Numbered from the stretch's first letter, positions 26,678-35,870 are shown. The stretch is 64,000 nt of DNA from Streptomyces sparsogenes (GCF_001704635.1 NZ_MAXF01000096.1:1-64000), one strand, 5' to 3'. Numbers and translations: made by a program. The notes: generated by a model not told the origin, from the letters alone.

Positions 26678-27424
26678 CTACGCGCCCCGAACCGCGAGGT
26701 GAACCACGTCGGGGACACCTCGGGCAACGCTGATCTCTTCCGTCCGCACCCCCGTGAATCCGGCAATCCGTAGCGCTTCCTCGAAGGCCGGGGAGGGCTG
26801 GGCGGACCACACGGCGAGGACCCCGCCCGGCGAGAGGCGGTCCCGGCAGGCGGCGAGGCCGGCGGGGGAGTACAGGCCGCCGTTGTCCTCGGTGACCGTC
26901 CAGTCCGGGCCGTTGTCGATGTCCAGGCACAGCGCGTCGTAGGTGGCCGCGGACCCGCCCGGGCGCAGATGGGCGACCAGATCGGCCCGGACCACCTCCG
27001 TGCGCGGGTCGGCGAGCGCGGCCCCGGAGATCCGCCCCAGCGGGCCCGAGCGGTGCCAGTCGATGACCGCCTCCTCGCGCTCCACCACTACGATCCGGCC
27101 CCACCGCGGCTCGGCCGCCGCCTCCGCCAGCGAGAAGCCGACGCCCAGCCCGCCGATCAGCAGCGCGGGCGCCGGCCGGGCGGCGGGCAGCGCGTCCAGC
27201 GCGGCGCGGATCAGGAGGCGCTCGGAGCGGCCGTCGGAGGTGTCCATCAGGAAGCACCCATTGGCGATGATCTCGAAGACGGGCGCCCCGGCGGCCGCCT
27301 CACCCTCCCGGCCCGCCCCGTCCCCGCCGCGCCGGCGCAGCACCACCTCGCCGTACGGACCCTCGCGGCGGTCGAGGGTCACGGGGCGGTCCCGGTCGGC
27401 GGCGGTGTCGTACGGCGGGTGCAC
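26678..27424 (-). CDS. Spermidine-synthase-like SAM-fold protein
   Basis: This 248-residue protein has the C-terminal Rossmann domain of spermidine synthases: LLIGGLGVGFSLAEAAAE (motif I), IVVVEREEAVIDWH (motif II), and YDALCLDIDNGPDWTV. The N-terminal part (YGEVVLRRR, FEIIANGCFLMDTSDGRSE) forms the short beta-rich lobe. The polyamine-specific residues are not well preserved, so it may be a related methyltransferase-fold enzyme. It is a single gene upstream of the two-component pair on the same strand, with a gap of 101 bp. Confidence 0.75.
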   Translation of the reverse strand: MHPPYDTAADRDRPVTLDRREGPYGEVVLRRRGGDGAGREGEAAAGAPVFEIIANGCFLMDTSDGRSERLLIRAALDALPAARPAPALLIGGLGVGFSLAEAAAEPRWGRIVVVEREEAVIDWHRSGPLGRISGAALADPRTEVVRADLVAHLRPGGSAATYDALCLDIDNGPDWTVTEDNGGLYSPAGLAACRDRLSPGGVLAVWSAQPSPAFEEALRIAGFTGVRTEEISVARGVPDVVHLAVRGA

Positions 27425-27754
27425 GGGTCTCGAGGTCCTTCCGGTGCGCTGGGTCGGGCTCGTGGCCCCGAATCTATCTCTTCCGGACTCCTTCGCCTCC
27501 GGGGCGCCTCAGCCCCTGTCGACGGTCGACCGTGCTCGGCCCTTCGTTCCTCAGGGCCTGCGCGCGCTCTCCCTTTCGACAGGGTCGCGCCCCTTCGGCG
27601 CCGGGCGGGACGGCCGCGCTCCCCGGGCACCTCGGTCGCGGCTGTGGTGCCATTCACACATGCGGCGCCGGTGACATGGAGCGAGGCCCGGCCGTTGTTG
27701 GGGCCATAAGCGGGCAGAAGAGCGGCGGGGGGCCGACGAGGAAGGAGCCACGGC
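27425..27754. other. Intergenic region, divergent promoters expected
   Basis: This 330-bp gap separates the divergent spermidine-synthase-like and rhomboid-like genes, so both promoters must lie here. Two GTCGAC hexamers spaced by one base lie at 27518-27530, and a weak GGCCC/GGGCC hairpin at 27685-27705. I see no coding frame or RNA gene. Confidence 0.5.
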
Positions 27755-28528
27755 GTGACGTGGACGCGAGCGGTCGGCACGGGTGCCGCGGCCGGCGCCG
27801 ACCCGGCGGCGGTGCGGCCTTCCCAGGTGGCGGAAGGCAGCCGCGCCGGGCGGGGCGGGCGCGCGGGGTGGTTGCCGGCCAGGGGGCCGGCGCGGGTGGT
27901 GCCCGGCCCGCGGGCGACGCCGTTCACCCTCTGCTACGCCCTGGTGCTGCTGGGCACCGGACTGTTCTCCCACCTCGCCGATCCCGACCTGGTACGCGAC
28001 CTGCTGGCCCACTCCAGCACCGACGTCGTGAACCTCGCCCACCGCCCGCTGCTGTCGCTCGTCGCCAGCGGGGTGTGGGTCGCGGGCGGGCTGCTGTCGC
28101 CCTACATCGTCGCGTTCCTCGTCGTCGTCGGCGCGCTGGAGCGGCGGCTGGGCGGGCTGCGGACCGCCGGGATCTTCCTGCTCGGCCACGTCCTGGCGAC
28201 CCTGATGACCGAGCTGCCCGTGGCCGCCTCCGTGGCTGCCGGGCAACTACCCGACAGCTCACTCCGGCGGCTCGACTACGGCATCAGCTACGGGCTGCTC
28301 GCGTGCGCCGGCGCGCTCGCCGGGCTGGTCCGGCCCTGGCTGCGCTGGACGCTGCTCGGCGGGGTCACGGCGGCGCTCCTCGCCGACCTGGCGGAGTTCA
28401 CCGATCCGCTCACCGACTGGGGCCACCTGCTCGCCCTCGCCATCGGCGTCCTCGCCTGGCCGTACGTCCGGCGGGCCGCTCAGCGGCGCGAGCCCGGGCC
28501 CTCCGGGCGGGCGCCGCGCAGCGCGTAG
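27755..28528 (+). CDS. Rhomboid-like membrane protein
   Basis: This 257-residue protein has a 50-residue Gly/Arg/Pro-rich N-terminus followed by about six membrane segments (FTLCYALVLLGTGLFSHL, SLVASGVWVAGGLL, YIVAFLVVVGALERRLGG). The rhomboid-type GxS turn appears as DYGISYGLLACAGALAGL, and a histidine occurs in the last helix (DWGHLLALAIGVLAW). These are the positions of the serine-histidine dyad in rhomboid proteases, but the turn is GISYG, not GxSG, so activity is uncertain. A GTG start follows AAGGAG. The end overlaps the convergent membrane-protein gene by 49 bp. Confidence 0.72.
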   Translation: MTWTRAVGTGAAAGADPAAVRPSQVAEGSRAGRGGRAGWLPARGPARVVPGPRATPFTLCYALVLLGTGLFSHLADPDLVRDLLAHSSTDVVNLAHRPLLSLVASGVWVAGGLLSPYIVAFLVVVGALERRLGGLRTAGIFLLGHVLATLMTELPVAASVAAGQLPDSSLRRLDYGISYGLLACAGALAGLVRPWLRWTLLGGVTAALLADLAEFTDPLTDWGHLLALAIGVLAWPYVRRAAQRREPGPSGRAPRSA

Positions 28529-29124
28529 AGGCAGGTGCCCGCGGCGAACAGCGCGACCGCCGTCCCCCACGCCGCCCGCTGCGCCCCCGGCTGCACCGAC
28601 CAGGCCCACACCGCGCCGGAGCCGCCGGGCTCGGCCTGCCCGGCGAGGAACACCGCGCTGGTGTGCACCAGCATCGGCAGCCAGCTCAGCCGGGCCCCGA
28701 TGAGCGCGGCGCCGAGCGCCGTCACCCCCACGGCGCCCAGGACGTTACGGGCCATGGCGGCCGCCCCGTACGCCTGCGGCTCGCCCGGGACGGCCACCGC
28801 GAGCAGCCCGGCCGCCAGCGCGGTGAGCAGCAGCAGATGCCAGCCGCGCCGGGGCCACCAGGGGCGTACGGCGGTCCGGTCCAGCTCGTCGCCGTGGCTG
28901 TACAGGCCCACCCCGATCGCGGCGGCAACGAGCACCGGCGCGAGGACGAGGACCGGCAGCCGGGCCCGCGGCCCGGGGTCGGACCGGGTCAGGAGCCAGT
29001 CGGCGCACCAGGCGGTGGCGGGCGCGGCGGCGACCAGGACGGCGATCGTCATGGGCAGGGCGCGGGAGCGCGCGTACAGCAGCAGGTTCGAGTTCAGGGG
29101 GCTGTTCGAGTTCAGGGGACTCAT
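28480..29124 (-). CDS. Integral membrane protein, last gene of the ABC operon
   Basis: This 214-residue protein has about six hydrophobic helices (MTIAVLVAAAPATAWCADWLL, LPVLVLAPVLVAAAIGVGLY, WHLLLLTALAAGLLAVAV, LGAVGVTALGAALIG). The pattern resembles a permease subunit or ABC-2-type membrane partner. The N-terminus contains a duplicated PLNSN pentapeptide encoded by an 18-bp direct repeat. The start overlaps the preceding permease stop as ATGA. It is probably part of an exporter or resistance complex with the upstream ATPase. The substrate is unknown. Confidence 0.7.
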   Translation of the reverse strand: MSPLNSNSPLNSNLLLYARSRALPMTIAVLVAAAPATAWCADWLLTRSDPGPRARLPVLVLAPVLVAAAIGVGLYSHGDELDRTAVRPWWPRRGWHLLLLTALAAGLLAVAVPGEPQAYGAAAMARNVLGAVGVTALGAALIGARLSWLPMLVHTSAVFLAGQAEPGGSGAVWAWSVQPGAQRAAWGTAVALFAAGTCLYALRGARPEGPGSRR

Positions 29125-30542
29125 GGGGCCGTCACCCGCTCCGGGTGGCAGGAGCGCGTGGCGGCGAAGTAGCCGCCGAGCCAGCGGGTGCGTTCGCCGT
29201 CGGGCATGGCTTTCAGCCTCTTCAGGACGCGAGTGTAGCCGGGTTCGGTCTGGTCACCGGGCATGTTCTTGGGCCTGGGTATCGGCGCCAGCCAGTCGGC
29301 CACGGCCTCGTTGAGGTCGCTGTAGCGGTCGGCGTCCGCGACGTTCGGGCAGTACGGCTCCGTCACGCCGATGGCGGCGTTGGCCGCGAACATCTCCGGC
29401 TCGGCGATCCGGTTGCGCCGGAAGTACATGTCCCAGCCGGTGAGCGCCGCGTCGGTGCGGCTCGCCCGGCTGTCGACCGGGGCTTCGACGATGCGGGCCG
29501 GGGCGTTCGGTATGCCACGCAGCTTCGCGGTCAGCCCGGCCAGCGCGCGGGACGCGTCCGGCAGCATCCGGCTGTGCACCCGTGTCGCGCACACGCGCGG
29601 CGTCCCCTCGTCGCAGACCAGCGCCGCGCTCGCCGGGTCCGGGCGCCACAGGCCGTCGCCGGTCTGCGCGAGCAGGACGGCGGCGGTGACCGCCGCCGCC
29701 AGCGGCGCGAGGGCCAGGGCGCGGGCGCGGCGGCGGGCGGCGTAGGCCAGCAGCGCGGCGGCGGCGAGGCCGGCCGTCCAGACCATCGAGACGGGCCCGA
29801 ACCACCACACCGGCCGGTCCCAGGAGGAGATGTGCTCCTTGCCGGGACTGAGCCAGGAGATGCCGGACTCCTGGTTGGCGAGGAGGAGTTCGATGTTGTA
29901 CATGACCAGGGCGACCACGGGCGGGGCGAGACGCCAGGGCACGACCCGGCCCACGACGAACCCCAGCGCGGCGAGCGAACCGATTCCCGTCGCGTCGGCG
30001 ACGATCAGCGACACGTGGGGGCCGTCGCCGCCCGCGTACTGCCAGGTCCACGCCAGGCACACCACGGCCGTGAGCAGATACCCGACCACCGGCCACACGA
30101 CGGCGGGGGCCGCGGCCAGCAGGGCCTGCCGGAGCGGCGGGCGCGCCACGGTGGCCAGCAGCTCCTCCGTCCGCCGGCGCCGCTCCCGCCCGCCCTGCCA
30201 GCAGGCGACCGCGGCCGCCAGCGGCGCGCCGAGCACCAGCCCCGCGACGCGCAGCATGTCGGTGGTCTCCGTCCAGTCCGACAGCCATTCATCGGCCTTC
30301 GTGAACATGGCGAACAGCAGGACGGCCAGGGTCGCGGCGCCGGCGGGCAGACCGGCGCCGCGGCGGAGTTCGGTGAGCAGGGGGCCGGCGCGGCGCGGGG
30401 AGTGTGCATGGCCCGGCTGCCATGGCGCGCCGGCCGGGCTCAAGGGCTCGGCGGCTCGGCCCGTACGGCCTGCGGCATGACCCGCCCGGTCGGCGGAGCG
30501 GCTCATACGGCCGGCGGCGTGGCTCATACGGTGGGTGCTCAT
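29121..30542 (-). CDS. ABC transporter-associated membrane protein
   Basis: This 473-residue protein has an N-terminal Ala/Gly/Arg/His-rich tail with MSHAAGR-type repeats, then about six membrane segments between residues 60 and 310 (VAGLVLGAPLAAAVACW, VVWPVVGYLLTAVVCLAWTW, WFGPVSMVWTAGLAAAALLA). A soluble C-terminal domain of about 150 residues (YFRRNRIAEPEMFAANAAIG, WLAPIPRPKNMPGDQTEPGY) presumably lies outside the membrane. It is the permease-like partner of the adjacent ATPase; both junctions are ATGA overlaps. The extracytoplasmic domain is not one I can name. Confidence 0.75.
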   Translation of the reverse strand: MSTHRMSHAAGRMSRSADRAGHAAGRTGRAAEPLSPAGAPWQPGHAHSPRRAGPLLTELRRGAGLPAGAATLAVLLFAMFTKADEWLSDWTETTDMLRVAGLVLGAPLAAAVACWQGGRERRRRTEELLATVARPPLRQALLAAAPAVVWPVVGYLLTAVVCLAWTWQYAGGDGPHVSLIVADATGIGSLAALGFVVGRVVPWRLAPPVVALVMYNIELLLANQESGISWLSPGKEHISSWDRPVWWFGPVSMVWTAGLAAAALLAYAARRRARALALAPLAAAVTAAVLLAQTGDGLWRPDPASAALVCDEGTPRVCATRVHSRMLPDASRALAGLTAKLRGIPNAPARIVEAPVDSRASRTDAALTGWDMYFRRNRIAEPEMFAANAAIGVTEPYCPNVADADRYSDLNEAVADWLAPIPRPKNMPGDQTEPGYTRVLKRLKAMPDGERTRWLGGYFAATRSCHPERVTAP

Positions 30543-31348
30543 CGGCCGGCCCCCCATCCGGCGGAGCCGCCCAGCCCGGACCGGTGGTGGCGCAGCGCCA
30601 CGGCGTAGCCGCGCTCGATCGGGTTGTCGCCGAAGTCCTCCGCCCCCGCCTCGGCGGCGAGCGCGGCCAGCGCGTGCGGGGTGCCCCGGTAGGCCACCCG
30701 GCCCCCGCCGATGACCGTGACCTCGCTGCACGCCGCGGCGACGTCCTCCACCAGGTGGGTGGAGACGATCACCGTCGCGGTACGGCCCAGCTCCCGCAGC
30801 AGCGCCCGGAAGTCCACCCGCTGCTCCGGGTCGAGACCGGCCGTCGGCTCGTCCAGGAGCAGCAGCTCCGGGTCGTTGACGATCGCCTGGGCGATGCCGG
30901 CGCGCCGCACCATGCCGCCCGACAGGGTGCGGACCTTCGCGTCGATGCGGTCCGCGAGCCCGACCCGCGCGACCGCCCGTTCGACGGCGGCGGGGGCCTT
31001 GGCGCGCGGCACTTCCTTCAGCCACGCCATGTAGGCGACGAATTCGCGGACCGTGAAGCCGGGGTAGTAGCCGAACTCCTGCGGCAGATAGCCCAGCCTG
31101 CGGCGCACGGAGGTCCGGTGCGTGGGCGCCGAGATGTCCCCGCCGAGCAGTTCCACCCGCCCGGCGGTCGGCGGGGCGACCGTCGCCAGGACGCGGATCA
31201 GGGAGGTCTTGCCCGCCCCGTTCGGGCCGAGCAGGCCGTGGACGCCGGTGCCGAAGGAGAGGTCGACGGCGTCGAGGGCGGTGGTCCTGCGGTGCCGGAC
31301 CGTCAGCCCGTGGATGGATACGGAGTGGACGGAGACGGCGCTGGTCAT
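30539..31348 (-). CDS. ABC transporter ATP-binding protein
   Basis: This 269-residue ATPase shows Walker A GLLGPNGAGKTS, Q-loop YLPQEFGYY, signature TLSGGMVRRAG, Walker B LLLLDEPTAGLD and switch His in VSTHLVEDV. The FGYYPGFTVREFV segment is typical of the drug-export/ABC-2 family of single ATPases. It lies between the anti-sigma gene and two membrane proteins with ATGA overlaps on each side, so the sigma/anti-sigma pair and the transporter are expressed as one unit. Confidence 0.92.
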   Translation of the reverse strand: MTSAVSVHSVSIHGLTVRHRRTTALDAVDLSFGTGVHGLLGPNGAGKTSLIRVLATVAPPTAGRVELLGGDISAPTHRTSVRRRLGYLPQEFGYYPGFTVREFVAYMAWLKEVPRAKAPAAVERAVARVGLADRIDAKVRTLSGGMVRRAGIAQAIVNDPELLLLDEPTAGLDPEQRVDFRALLRELGRTATVIVSTHLVEDVAAACSEVTVIGGGRVAYRGTPHALAALAAEAGAEDFGDNPIERGYAVALRHHRSGLGGSAGWGAGR

Positions 31349-32547
31349 ATGCGCTCCAGGTGGTCGAAGGACGTACGGCGCAAGGCCAGCAGCCCCGCGC
31401 AGACGGCCGCCGCGGCGGCCCAGCAGCTCTGGGCGGCGGGGCCGGAGAGGACGGTGGCGAGGGAGTCGGACAGGGCGTCCGCGAGCGAGGACTCCCCGCT
31501 CTCGCCCGCGCCCGCGAGCAGCGCGGGGCCGCCGACGGCCAGCAGCCAGCCCGCGGTGACCGCGCAGGTGGCGATCCGGCAGCCGACGTACGAGGCGAGG
31601 GCGAGCGCGGCGAGCGTGAGCGCGAGCCCCGGCAAGAGCCACGCCGGGGTGGCGGGCGCCCCGGCGGCCGCGGGCAGGAGCTGCCCGGCGAGGGTCAGCA
31701 GCGGCACGGACACGGCGAGCACCGACGCGGTACGGGTCAGCAGCAGCCGCAGCCCCCCGGACGGGGTGGACGCGGCGAGCTCGTGCATCGGGTCGGCGTG
31801 CCGCCCGTACGAGACGGCCACCCCGGCCGACGGCAGCACGGGCGCGAGCGCCAGCAGCAGCGGCCGCACGCCGGACATCCCGGCGGCCCGCGCGGCCCCG
31901 GCCGCGACCAGGCCCGTCACAAGCAGCGCGACCAGCCAAGGCCCCCGCACCGCGGGCCCCGCGGCCCACACCATCCACGCCCGGGGGTCCCGGAACGCCC
32001 CGCGGCGGCGTGCGCAGACACCGCCCGCGCCGCCGGGTTCCGGCCCGGCGTGCCGTGCCGCGACGGCTGTGCGGCCGTCGGCCGCCGGGGCGGGGGTTGG
32101 TCCGCTGTGCCGGGCCGCGGGCGTGTCGGCGTGCGCGGTCGGGGCCGGGGACAGGTCCCCGGCCAACTGGGGGGCAGGGGCTCGCCCGGCACGCCCGGCC
32201 GCCGCCGTGTCGGCGGGCGCTGCCGGGGCCGGGGACACACCCGGGAGCAGGTCGCCGGCCGCTCGGGGCGCCCCGGCCTCCGCGGGTGCCGTCGCCTCCG
32301 CCGGGGCGTCCGCCGTCGCGAAGGCGAGCAGTGCCGCGCGGACGTCCGCGAGGGCCGGGGCCGCCGCGCCTGCGCGTACGGCCGCGGAGACGCGGGCCGC
32401 GCAGGGCGCGCAGGCCTCGACGTGCTTCTCGACCGACCACGCGTCGGTCTCCGGCAGCGAGCCGTCGGCGTACGCGGCCGCCTGCGGCTCGGTCACGTGC
32501 CAGGCGGCGGCGGGACCGCCGCGCCGGGTGGGTCGGGGGCGCTTCAT
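31345..32547 (-). CDS. Zinc-finger anti-sigma factor fused to a permease-like membrane domain
   Basis: This 400-residue protein begins with a zf-HC2 domain: VEKHVEACAPCAARVSAAVR shows the HxxxCxxC zinc site that holds ECF sigma factors inactive. A long Ala/Pro/Gly/Asp-rich linker (about 75-170) follows. Five or six membrane helices make up the rest (WLVALLVTGLVAAGAARAAG, LLLALAPVLPSAGVAV, WLLPGLALTLAALALASYVG). The membrane part is much larger than in ordinary anti-sigma factors and resembles an ABC-2-type permease. It may sense the state of the transporter and release the sigma factor encoded just upstream. Confidence 0.8.
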   Translation of the reverse strand: MKRPRPTRRGGPAAAWHVTEPQAAAYADGSLPETDAWSVEKHVEACAPCAARVSAAVRAGAAAPALADVRAALLAFATADAPAEATAPAEAGAPRAAGDLLPGVSPAPAAPADTAAAGRAGRAPAPQLAGDLSPAPTAHADTPAARHSGPTPAPAADGRTAVAARHAGPEPGGAGGVCARRRGAFRDPRAWMVWAAGPAVRGPWLVALLVTGLVAAGAARAAGMSGVRPLLLALAPVLPSAGVAVSYGRHADPMHELAASTPSGGLRLLLTRTASVLAVSVPLLTLAGQLLPAAAGAPATPAWLLPGLALTLAALALASYVGCRIATCAVTAGWLLAVGGPALLAGAGESGESSLADALSDSLATVLSGPAAQSCWAAAAAVCAGLLALRRTSFDHLERI

Positions 32548-33161
32548 GCGGTGCCTCCGAGGGCGTCCAGGAGGTGCGGGGGTGTGGCGCGGAGCTGGGT
32601 GAGCGCGGCGCGGAGTTCCCGGCGGGCCCGCTGGGCGCGGGTCTTGACCGTGCCTTCGGGGATGCCGAGGAGCTGCGCGGCCTCGCGGGTGGTGAGCCCG
32701 TCGACGACCGTGGCGCGCAGGACGGCGCGCAGCTCGGGGGAGAGCCGGTCGAGGGCCGAGCCGACGTCGCCGTACTCCAGCGCGTCGAGCGCCCGCTCCT
32801 CCGCGGAGGGGGCGGTGGCGCGGGCCGGGTCCGGCTGGTGGCGGGCGTGGGCGGCCTGGGCCTCGGCGGCGCGGGCGGCGGCGCGCTGGGCGTCGACGAG
32901 GCGCCGGGCCGCGATGGTCCACAGCCAGCCGCCCGCCTCGCCGCCGCGGTGCGCGCCGGCCGTCCGCCAGGCCGTCACGAAGGTGTCCTGGAGGACCTCC
33001 CGTACCGTCTCGGGGTCCTGGCAGCGGCGCGTGAGGCGGGCGTGCAGCCAGCCGGCGTGCCGGTCGTAGAGCGCGGCGAGCGCCTGCGCGTCTCCCGTCG
33101 CGACGGCGCGCAGCAGCTCGCCGTCGCTTGGGTCTGCCCCCATGGGGCGGAACAGTCTCAC
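32544..33161 (-). CDS. ECF-type RNA polymerase sigma factor
   Basis: This sigma-70 family protein of about 205 residues has region 2 (AALYDRHAGWLHARLTRR, ETVREVLQDTFVTAWRTA, WLWTIAARRLVDAQR) and region 4 (LDRLSPELRAVLRATVVDGL, TTREAAQLLGIPEGTVKTRA), joined by a short linker. The GTG at 33161 has GAGGGG very close; the ATG at 33143 is an alternative. It heads a five-gene chain with its anti-sigma factor and an ABC exporter. It probably drives its own promoter on release. It diverges from lon. Confidence 0.88.
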   Translation of the reverse strand: MRLFRPMGADPSDGELLRAVATGDAQALAALYDRHAGWLHARLTRRCQDPETVREVLQDTFVTAWRTAGAHRGGEAGGWLWTIAARRLVDAQRAAARAAEAQAAHARHQPDPARATAPSAEERALDALEYGDVGSALDRLSPELRAVLRATVVDGLTTREAAQLLGIPEGTVKTRAQRARRELRAALTQLRATPPHLLDALGGTA

Positions 33162-33274
33162 GCCCCTCTATCGCTTACCGAGGGGGTGTCGGTTCGCGTT
33201 CCCGCGAAATCCCCGCCGACGGCTGATCGCTCAGAGCGAACACGGGCCCGGGAACATCCGCAGGCGCTCGTGCA

Positions 33275-33293
33275 TTGAGCCTGTACAGCTCAA
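33275..33293 (+). promoter_or_regulatory. HAIR element, HspR operator upstream of lon
   Basis: TTGAGC and GCTCAA form 6-bp arms around a 7-bp spacer, 22 bp before the lon ATG. The form and spacing match the HspR-associated inverted repeat (CTTGAGT-N7-ACTCAAG). HspR is known to repress lon together with dnaK and clpB in Streptomyces. Confidence 0.8.
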
Positions 33294-33315
33294 CTTGCCT
33301 GCCGAAGGGGAGATC

Positions 33316-35736
33316 ATGGCTTCGACGTCCACACCGCTCACCCTGCCCGTGCTGCCTCTCGATGACGAGGTGGTACTGCCCGGCATGGTGGTGCCGCTGG
33401 ACCTGTCCGACAGCGAGGTACGGGCCGCGGTGGAGGCCGCCCAGGCCGCCGCGCGATCAAGCGGGAGCGGCGGCGGGAAGCCGCGGGTGCTGCTGGTGCC
33501 GCGCATCGACGGGACGTACGCGGGCATCGGCACGCTCGGCACCGTCGAGCAGGTGGGCCGGCTCTCCGACGGCGACCCGGGCGCGCTGATCCGCGGTGTG
33601 CGCCGGGTGCGCATAGGGGCCGGGACGACCGGCCCGGGGGCCGCTCTGTGGGTGGAGGGCACCCAGGTCGAGGAGATCGCCCCCGACCCGCTGCCCGGTG
33701 CCGTCACCGAGCTGGTCAAGGAGTACAAGGCGCTGGCCACGAGCTGGCTGCGCAAGCGCGGCGCCTGGCAGGTCGTGGACCGGGTGCAGCAGATCGACGA
33801 CGTCGGCCAGCTGGCCGACAACTCCGGCTACTCGCCCTTCCTGACCGTCAAGCAGCGCGTGGAGCTGCTGGAGACGGCCGACCCGGTGGCGCGGCTGAAG
33901 CTGGCCGTGGGCTGGCTCAGCGACCACCTCGCCGAGCAGGACGTCGCCGAGGCGATCGCCAAGGACGTCCAGGAGGGCGTGGACAAGCAGCAGCGCGAGT
34001 TCCTGCTGCGGCGGCAGCTCGAGGCGGTCCGCAAGGAGCTGGCCGAGCTCAACGGCGACCCGGAGGACGAGAGCGACGACTACCGGGCCCGGGTGGAGGC
34101 CGCCGACCTGCCGGAAAAGGTGCGCGAGGCCGCGCTCAAGGAGGTCGACAAGCTGGAGCGGGCCTCCGACCAGAGCCCCGAGGGCAGCTGGATCCGCACC
34201 TGGCTGGACACCGTCCTGGAGCTTCCCTGGAACGAGCGCACCGAGGACGCGTACGACATCGCCGGCGCCAAGGCCGTGCTGGACGCCGACCACGCGGGCC
34301 TGGAGGACGTCAAGGAACGGATCACCGAATACCTCGCGGTCCGCAAGCGCCGCGCCGACCGCGGCCTGGGCGTGATCGGCGGCCGCCGGGGCGGCGCGGT
34401 GCTGGCCCTGGTAGGGCCGCCGGGGGTCGGAAAGACCTCGCTCGGGGAATCGGTCGCCCGCGCGATGGGGCGGAAGTTCGTGCGCGTCGCGCTCGGCGGC
34501 GTCCGCGACGAGGCGGAGATCCGCGGCCACCGCCGCACGTACGTCGGCGCGCTGCCGGGCCGGATCGTCCGGGCGATCAAGGAGGCGGGCTCGATGAACC
34601 CGGTCGTCCTCCTCGACGAGATCGACAAGGTCGGCTCCGACTTCCGCGGCGACCCGGCCGCGGCCCTGCTCGAGGTCCTGGACCCGGCGCAGAACCACAC
34701 CTTCCGCGACCACTACCTGGAGGTCGAGCTCGACCTGAGCGACGTGGTCTTCCTCGCCACGGCCAACGTCCTGGAGGCCATCCCCGAGGCGCTGCTTGAC
34801 CGCATGGAGCTGGTGCGCCTGGACGGCTACACCGAGGACGAGAAGGTCACCATCGCCCGTGACCACCTGCTGCCCCGCCAGCTGGAGCGGGCCGGCCTGG
34901 AGCCGGGCGAGGTGGTCCTGGAGGAGGACGCGCTGCGCAAGCTGGCCGGGGAGTACACCCGGGAGGCGGGCGTGCGGACCCTGGAGCGGTCCCTCGCCCG
35001 GCTGCTGCGCAAGGTCGCGGCCCAGCACGAGCTGGGCGAGCGGAAGCTGCCGTTCACGGTCGGCGTGGATGAGCTGCGGCCGCTGATCGGCCGCCCGCAC
35101 CACACCCCCGAGTCCGCCCAGGACCCGGCCGAGCGGCGCACCGCCGTGCCGGGCGTGGCGACCGGGCTCGCGGTCACCGGCGCGGGCGGGGACGTGCTGT
35201 TCGTCGAGGCGTCCCTGGCCGACCCGGAGACGGGCGGCGCGGGGCTGACCCTCACCGGGCAGCTGGGCGACGTCATGAAGGAGTCCGCCCAGATCGCGCT
35301 CTCCTTCCTGCGCTCGCACGGCGCGGAGCTGGAGCTGCCGGTCGGTGACCTGAAGGAGCGCGGCATCCACCTGCACGTCCCGGCGGGCGCGGTCCCGAAG
35401 GACGGCCCGAGCGCGGGCATCACCATGACCACGGCCCTGGCCTCGCTGCTCTCCGGCCGCCAGGTGCGCCCAGATGTGGCGATGACCGGCGAGGTCTCGC
35501 TGACCGGGCGGGTGCTGCCCATCGGCGGCGTCAAGCAGAAGCTGCTGGCGGCGCACCGGGCCGGGGTGACCACGGTGATCATCCCCAAGCGCAACGAGCC
35601 CGACCTCGACGACGTCCCCGCCGAGGTCCTGGAGAAGCTGGAGGTCCACCCGGTCTCGGACGTCCGCCGCGTCCTGGAACTGGCCCTCACCCCGGCGGCC
35701 GCCCCGGCCGCCCCGGAGGTCCCCCTGGCGGCGTGA
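33316..35736 (+). CDS. lon: ATP-dependent Lon protease
   Basis: This 806-residue protein is a complete Lon protease. The N-terminal LON substrate domain starts LPVLPLDDEVVLPGMVVPLD. The AAA+ module has Walker A LVGPPGVGKTSLG near 367, Walker B NPVVLLDEIDKVG and sensor VVFLATANVLEAIP. The protease domain has the Ser699-Lys742 dyad in PKDGPSAGITM and GGVKQKLLAAHRAG. The ATG follows GAAGGGGAGA. It degrades damaged and regulatory proteins in the cytosol. A HAIR element upstream places it in the HspR heat-shock regulon, and a strong hairpin follows. Confidence 0.97.
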   Translation: MASTSTPLTLPVLPLDDEVVLPGMVVPLDLSDSEVRAAVEAAQAAARSSGSGGGKPRVLLVPRIDGTYAGIGTLGTVEQVGRLSDGDPGALIRGVRRVRIGAGTTGPGAALWVEGTQVEEIAPDPLPGAVTELVKEYKALATSWLRKRGAWQVVDRVQQIDDVGQLADNSGYSPFLTVKQRVELLETADPVARLKLAVGWLSDHLAEQDVAEAIAKDVQEGVDKQQREFLLRRQLEAVRKELAELNGDPEDESDDYRARVEAADLPEKVREAALKEVDKLERASDQSPEGSWIRTWLDTVLELPWNERTEDAYDIAGAKAVLDADHAGLEDVKERITEYLAVRKRRADRGLGVIGGRRGGAVLALVGPPGVGKTSLGESVARAMGRKFVRVALGGVRDEAEIRGHRRTYVGALPGRIVRAIKEAGSMNPVVLLDEIDKVGSDFRGDPAAALLEVLDPAQNHTFRDHYLEVELDLSDVVFLATANVLEAIPEALLDRMELVRLDGYTEDEKVTIARDHLLPRQLERAGLEPGEVVLEEDALRKLAGEYTREAGVRTLERSLARLLRKVAAQHELGERKLPFTVGVDELRPLIGRPHHTPESAQDPAERRTAVPGVATGLAVTGAGGDVLFVEASLADPETGGAGLTLTGQLGDVMKESAQIALSFLRSHGAELELPVGDLKERGIHLHVPAGAVPKDGPSAGITMTTALASLLSGRQVRPDVAMTGEVSLTGRVLPIGGVKQKLLAAHRAGVTTVIIPKRNEPDLDDVPAEVLEKLEVHPVSDVRRVLELALTPAAAPAAPEVPLAA

Positions 35737-35755
35737 CGGACGCCATCGGGGCGAT

Positions 35756-35791
35756 GGCCCGGGGCTCCCGTTCGCACGGGAGTTCCGGGCC
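35756..35791 (+). terminator. 16-bp stem after lon
   Basis: GGCCCGGGGCTCCCGT pairs with ACGGGAGTTCCGGGCC (two G-U pairs) around a TCGC tetraloop, 20 bp after the lon stop. It is an intrinsic-type terminator without a U-tract. Confidence 0.8.
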
Positions 35792-35870
35792 ACGCGTGTC
35801 CTGGGTGCCGTGCATATCGTTGCACCAACCGGTCGCGTGCATTCGAGTCGCGGCGGGGAGGAGCGGCACG

